NCBI RefSeq assembly: GCF_016908415.1
Contig: NZ_JAFBDW010000005.1
Location: 1-64,000, forward strand
DNA from: Caldicoprobacter guelmensis
GTDB taxonomy: Bacteria; Bacillota; Clostridia; Caldicoprobacterales; Caldicoprobacteraceae
DNA: 64,000 bases
Direction of reading: 5' to 3'
Positions 60,317 to 64,000 of the stretch are shown here, one piece after another. Position 1 is the stretch's first letter, and every line of letters begins with the position of its first letter. Position numbers and translations under genes: made by a program. The notes beneath the pieces are model-generated. The model had not been told where the DNA came from, did not search any database, and saw only the letters and a list, made by a program, of their open reading frames with translations.

Positions 60317-60847
60317 TTACTCGTGATGCTGTGCATCTTCTTTTGTTTTGTGGACGGTACCGCGTGGATGTTCAGGAGGTGCATATATAGAGTACAATTT
60401 TAGCGGTATGTGTCCAGTATTTATTACGTTATGCCATTTACCAGCAGGAATTAACACTGCATAGCCAGCGCATACCCTTCGCCTATAATTAAGGTTATTT
60501 CTGTCATCTCCCATCAAGACCAGACCTTGCCCCTGTTCGATGCGTATAAATTGGTCAACATCGGGATGCATTTCCAGGCCTATATCTTCTCCTGGATTGA
60601 TTTTCATCAGAGTAAGTTGCAGATATTTCCCCGTCCATAAAGCCAGACGGAAGTTGTCATTTTGCAATGTGGCGTGTTGAATATTAACTACAAACGGTTC
60701 GCTGCCATAGTCTTTTAAGGGGATGTATTCTTCCCCAAAGTCTGGTGTATATGCTGACCGGTCCATCCAAAAATAATAATCGTAGTTAGGATATATGGGC
60801 CTGTCATTATAGCAAGGTGGATAAGGATAATAGCGATGGGAACACAT
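60317..60847 (-). CDS. Cupin-domain protein
   Basis: 176 aa. A Tyr/Pro-rich N-terminal tail (YYPYPPCYNDRPIYPNYDYY) precedes one cupin domain (about residues 65-155) with metal-binding residues in GLEMHPDVDQFIRIEQGQG and PAGKWHNVINTG. Cupins of this type, with a Tyr-rich tail, are common in Clostridia and their substrate is unknown. SD AAAGGAGAG precedes the ATG. Confidence 0.84.
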   Translation of the reverse strand: MCSHRYYPYPPCYNDRPIYPNYDYYFWMDRSAYTPDFGEEYIPLKDYGSEPFVVNIQHATLQNDNFRLALWTGKYLQLTLMKINPGEDIGLEMHPDVDQFIRIEQGQGLVLMGDDRNNLNYRRRVCAGYAVLIPAGKWHNVINTGHIPLKLYSIYAPPEHPRGTVHKTKEDAQHHE

Positions 60848-60933
60848 GGCGCTCTCTCTCCTTTCGATGATTTGAATATCATGTTTTGTTTGTTGGTGAT
60901 GGGCAAAAATTCACGGTTAAATTCCTTAAAGCT

Positions 60934-60962
60934 TTGACATTTCTTTATATATATAATATGTT
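60934..60962 (+). promoter_or_regulatory. Putative promoter of the GH10 gene
   Basis: TTGACA (60934-60939) and TATGTT (60957-60962) have a 17-bp spacer. A second candidate -10, TATAAT at 61053-61058, is closer to the gene but lacks a good -35. Confidence 0.4.
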
Positions 60963-61109
60963 ATATATCTTCTAAAGGTGTTTAATTCAATAATGTGTAA
61001 AATTTTGGGTATTATGCAGTTTTCAAAAATACGTTTTTGAACCAAATTATGATATAATTTGATCAAGTGCAAATGCTAACTATAAATTTGGCAAAAAGGG
61101 GGATTTTTC

Positions 61110-62333
61110 ATGAATACATATGAACATCGCAAAGGAAAAGCTGTTGTAAAGATTGTAGCACCTGACGGTGCGCCTTTAAGGATGAAAGAGGTGGTGATAA
61201 GGCAGACAAAACACAAATTCCTGTTTGGCTGTGCCGAATTTGCTGTTGTCCCATTGGCAAATGACCAGCTAGAAGGCGAACAAAAAGAAAAGGCTTTGTG
61301 GGTTTTTGAAAAGTTTTTGGACCTTTTTAATTTTGCCACACTGCCATTTTACTGGGGAAGATTTGAACCTGTTAGGGGGAACCCAGATACTGTTCGTTTG
61401 AAAAAAGCGGCACAGTGGCTTAAGGAGCGAGGGTGTGTTTCAAAAGGACATCCTCTTTGCTGGCACACCGTTACTGCCCCATGGCTGCTTGAAATGACCA
61501 ATACCGAAATTTTAAGTGCCCAACTTGCCAGGATCCGAAGAGAAGTAAATGATTTTGCCGGGCTTATAGATATGTGGGATGTAATCAATGAAGTAGTAAT
61601 AATGCCGGTATTTGACAAGTATGACAACGGCATAACCAGGATATGCAAAGAAATGGGCAGAATACCCCTGGTCAGAGAAGTCTTCAAAGCTGCCAGAGAG
61701 GCCAATCCCCGGGGAATCTTTTTAATAAATGATTTCAACGTCTCTGAGGCTTATGCCATATTGATAGAAGGGCTACTGGAAGCAGGGGTTACTATAGATG
61801 CAATAGGGATACAGTCCCATATGCACCAGGGGTATTGGGGAGTTGAAAAGACGCTGGAAGTGCTGGAAAGGTTTTCCCAATTCAATTTGCCCATACATTT
61901 TACTGAAACTACTTTGGTTTCAGGGCATCTCATGCCATCTCACATAGAGGATTTAAATAACTATAAAGTGCAAGAATGGCCCAGCACGCCTGAAGGAGAG
62001 GAACGGCAAGCAAGGGAAGCGGTGCTACACTATAAAACTCTATTTGCTTGGCCCAATGTTGAGGCTATTACCTGGTGGAATTTCCTGGATGGAGGGTGGC
62101 TGAATGCTCCTGCCGGATTTATAACCAAAGATGGGAGAATAAAGCCCATATATCATGAACTATATAAACTCATCAAGGGTGAATGGTGGACGGGGGAGCA
62201 GCGATTGGTTACTGATGAGGATGGAACAGTTATTGTTGATGGATATTTAGGTGAATATGAAATGAGCTGTGCGGGGCAAACAGCATCATTCGCTCTAGAT
62301 AAAAGTAGCGAGATAGAGATTCAGCTGTCTTAA
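61110..62333 (+). CDS. Endo-1,4-beta-xylanase, family GH10, cytoplasmic
   Basis: 407 aa. GH10 TIM barrel: KGHPLCWHTVTAPWL, acid/base Glu in DMWDVINEVVI (about residue 160), and nucleophile Glu in PIHFTETTLVSG (about 268), then TWWNFLDGGWLNAPAG. A short beta-rich tail (about 365-407) follows. There is no signal peptide, so it belongs to the intracellular GH10 group that trims short xylo-oligosaccharides, a natural partner of the GH120 enzyme. SD AAAGGGGGA precedes ATG 61110. Confidence 0.93.
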   Translation: MNTYEHRKGKAVVKIVAPDGAPLRMKEVVIRQTKHKFLFGCAEFAVVPLANDQLEGEQKEKALWVFEKFLDLFNFATLPFYWGRFEPVRGNPDTVRLKKAAQWLKERGCVSKGHPLCWHTVTAPWLLEMTNTEILSAQLARIRREVNDFAGLIDMWDVINEVVIMPVFDKYDNGITRICKEMGRIPLVREVFKAAREANPRGIFLINDFNVSEAYAILIEGLLEAGVTIDAIGIQSHMHQGYWGVEKTLEVLERFSQFNLPIHFTETTLVSGHLMPSHIEDLNNYKVQEWPSTPEGEERQAREAVLHYKTLFAWPNVEAITWWNFLDGGWLNAPAGFITKDGRIKPIYHELYKLIKGEWWTGEQRLVTDEDGTVIVDGYLGEYEMSCAGQTASFALDKSSEIEIQLS

Positions 62334-62359
62334 TATGTAAAAAATACAGAACAAGCAAA

Positions 62360-62395
62360 AGGGAGGGGTATCCAAAGCCCTCTCTTTTTTATTTT
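62360..62395 (+). terminator. Terminator after the GH10 gene
   Basis: GGGAGGG and CCCTCTC form a stem with an intervening loop, followed by TTTTTT. Confidence 0.85.
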
Positions 62396-62545
62396 ATGCA
62401 TCCTCTCGAAAAGCCCCAAAGCTTCATTTTGGTTTGATTGCAGATTGGATCTTGGAACATCAACCCCTAATTATTCTGCAGAGTTACACTTAAAAATCAA
62501 TCGTTGTGCCCTTGTCACTCAGCTACTTTTCGAAAATGTTCTTTA

Positions 62546-63415
62546 TTACGGCAGCAGAAGCGTCATGGTTCCTGCTACAATCAGTATCAGCCCGACAAAA
62601 GATTTTGTGTTTAGTTTTTCTTTTAAGAAAAAGTAGGAAAATGCCACGGTAATTATGATGCTCAGCTTATCTATGGGTACCACGATGCTGGCCTGTCCAT
62701 CTTGGAGTGCCTTAAAGTAACACAGCCATGAAAGTCCGGTGGTTATGCCTGAAAGGCATAAGAATATCCAGCTTTTTTTATTGATGGTTTTAATTTCCCT
62801 ATACCTGCCGGTCATGAACACGATCAACCATGCCATTATCAACACCACTGCCGTACGGATGGCCGTTCCCAGATTGGACTCAACGCCCACGATGCCAATC
62901 TTGGCAAGTATGGCTGTAAGGCTGGCAAATAAGGCCGACAACAGAGCGTATACCAGCCATGTGTTGCTGTAAGAGGTGGTTTGCTCACGGAGTGTGTCCT
63001 TTTTATACACCATTAAATATGTACCCAAGGCTATTGCTACCATTCCAATGGATTTGGATAGGGTAACGGGTTCTCTCAATATTATGATGGCCAGTATCAT
63101 GGTGAGCACCGTACTGAATTTGTCTATAGGGGTGACCTTATTGACATCTCCTAGCTGCAAGGCTTTAAAATAGCACAGCCAGGATGCCCCGGTTGCCAGT
63201 CCGGATAGGATGAGGAAAAGCAGGGATTTTTGATCGATTGCATATGTAGTTTCCCATGACCCCACAATGAACACCATCAGCCATGAAAACAGCAGTATTA
63301 TGATGGTTCTTATAGCGGTGGCCAGCATGGAATCAACTTTTTTGACGCCTATTTTGGCTAAAATGGCCGTTACGCCGGCAAATAAAGCCGAACCGAATGC
63401 CAATATTATCCACAT
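62546..63415 (-). CDS. DMT-superfamily (EamA) transporter with near-duplicate halves
   Basis: 289 aa, ten membrane helices in two EamA repeats. The halves are unusually alike: LFAGVTAILAKIGVKKV / LFASLTAILAKIGIVGV, TGASWLCYFKALQLGD / TGLSWLCYFKALQDGQ, and TPIDKFSTVLT / VPIDKLSIIIT. Substrate unknown; metabolite or drug export is usual for the family. SD AAAGGTTG precedes the ATG. It is convergent with the xylanase gene. Confidence 0.86.
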   Translation of the reverse strand: MWIILAFGSALFAGVTAILAKIGVKKVDSMLATAIRTIIILLFSWLMVFIVGSWETTYAIDQKSLLFLILSGLATGASWLCYFKALQLGDVNKVTPIDKFSTVLTMILAIIILREPVTLSKSIGMVAIALGTYLMVYKKDTLREQTTSYSNTWLVYALLSALFASLTAILAKIGIVGVESNLGTAIRTAVVLIMAWLIVFMTGRYREIKTINKKSWIFLCLSGITTGLSWLCYFKALQDGQASIVVPIDKLSIIITVAFSYFFLKEKLNTKSFVGLILIVAGTMTLLLP

Positions 63416-63764
63416 GATTTTTCAACCTTTCTTAGCTGTTGAGTGTGTACAGCCTTTATATGAAACATTATATCATATTCTAGGTAACACATCATTATTA
63501 TTGAATAAAACAGTTTAAGATAAGCTTGAAATGAGTAAATAGCGTGTTTTTCCAAAAAATTACTCTGTTAAGAAGAAATCTATAATTAAATCAAGAAAAG
63601 AAATACAATTGGAAAATTCAGCTGTAATTATCGCTTTTGCACCTCATATCAGCTTTTAATTCAAGTAAAGCGCTATGTTTTATACCACTTAATTATTGTT
63701 TAATTTTTTGAAATGGTGGTAACTATCTAAAGTAAGCATATTTAAATGAAGGAAGGGGTTATCG
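63416..63764. other. Unassigned 349-bp intergenic region
   Basis: AT-rich DNA between divergent genes. I see no hairpin, repeat or convincing promoter pair, apart from the SD GAAGGAAGGGG just before the GTG at 63765. Confidence 0.4.
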
Positions 63765-64000
63765 GTGAAAGGTAGAAAGATAGCTATAGTTGGAGGAGTG
63801 GCAGGTGGGGCAAGCGCAGCGGCGCGCCTTCGCAGACTTGACGAGGATGCCCACATAATAATATTTGAAAGGGGCGAATACATCTCGTATGCCAACTGTG
63901 GTCTGCCGTATTATGTGGGCGGGGTTATAAAGAATAAGGATGCATTATTGGTGCAGACCCCCGATAGGATGGCAAAGAGGTTTAACATAGATGTTCGCAC
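63765..64000 (+). CDS. CoA-disulfide reductase / NADH oxidase-type flavoprotein, 5' part
   Basis: The first 78 codons are present and the gene runs off the window. FAD-binding Rossmann motif IAIVGGVAGGASAAARLRRL and the redox-active Cys in ISYANCGLPYYVGG identify the pyridine nucleotide-disulfide oxidoreductase family of CoA-disulfide reductases. It would protect against disulfide or oxygen stress. GTG 63765 follows SD GAAGGAAGGGG. The 3' domains, including any rhodanese fusion, cannot be seen. Confidence 0.88.
   Translation, partial: MKGRKIAIVGGVAGGASAAARLRRLDEDAHIIIFERGEYISYANCGLPYYVGGVIKNKDALLVQTPDRMAKRFNIDVR

Noticed and set aside
1..64000. CRISPR array, prophage or transposase gene
   Set aside because: No regularly spaced repeats, phage structural genes or DDE/serine/tyrosine recombinase motifs were seen; the only mobile-like signals are the inverted repeats reported above.

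Overview
The window reads as the chromosome of a low-to-moderate GC, anaerobic, probably thermophilic Clostridia species that uses xylan. The evidence is Bacillota-type T-boxes and SD sequences, a large SRP RNA next to dnaX-ybaB-recR, a tungsten aldehyde:ferredoxin oxidoreductase locus, an intracellular GH10 xylanase, and a GH120 beta-xylosidase that resembles the Thermoanaerobacterium enzyme. Caldicoprobacter or a Thermoanaerobacterium relative is my guess at genus; the sequence alone does not prove it.

Layout. 1-100: 3' end of a 5S rRNA and its terminator. 121-8417: branched-chain amino-acid operon behind a T-box (ilvN, ilvC, leuA, cimA, leuC, leuD, leuB). 8682-12179: an M23 peptidase, a nitroreductase, and ilvD behind a long structured leader or small RNA. 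12478-18179: oppBCDFA peptide transporter. 18248-24422: nagB, a PepV-type dipeptidase, ogt, a UbiA-family prenyltransferase, and ilvB on the minus strand with its own T-box, so the two acetolactate synthase subunits are about 22 kb apart. 24618-31740: a WYL regulator, an orphan methanol:corrinoid methyltransferase (mtaB), a repeat lipoprotein, and an HD-GYP locus with a 25-residue membrane microprotein.

31961-42391 is one tungsten/molybdopterin island. A polyferredoxin, AOR, a MoaD-like and a ThiF-like protein are followed by a Moco/Tuco-type riboswitch with terminator and then tupABC, two moeA paralogues, moaA and a moaC-MOSC fusion, with a mogA-type gene convergent to it. Together they import tungstate, make the pterin, insert the metal and supply the enzyme that uses it. 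42447-46030 is core genome: tRNA-Ser, SRP RNA, dnaX, ybaB, recR.

46031-54952 is an accessory region with inverted repeats, an MNT/HEPN pair whose HEPN gene is frameshifted, a second decayed copy of the MNT locus near 54.0-54.25 kb, and an arsenic-type island (ferredoxin, SigZ-like sigma factor, DUF2703 protein, two ArsR regulators, ArsP-type permease, a protein with six consecutive cysteines, Acr3). It also holds a deleted metallophosphoesterase. 54997-64000 carries an esterase, a phosphotriesterase-family hydrolase, GH120 beta-xylosidase, DegV, a cupin, GH10 xylanase, a DMT transporter with near-duplicate halves, and the start of a CoA-disulfide-reductase-type flavoprotein cut by the window edge. 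I saw no transposase, CRISPR array or prophage.
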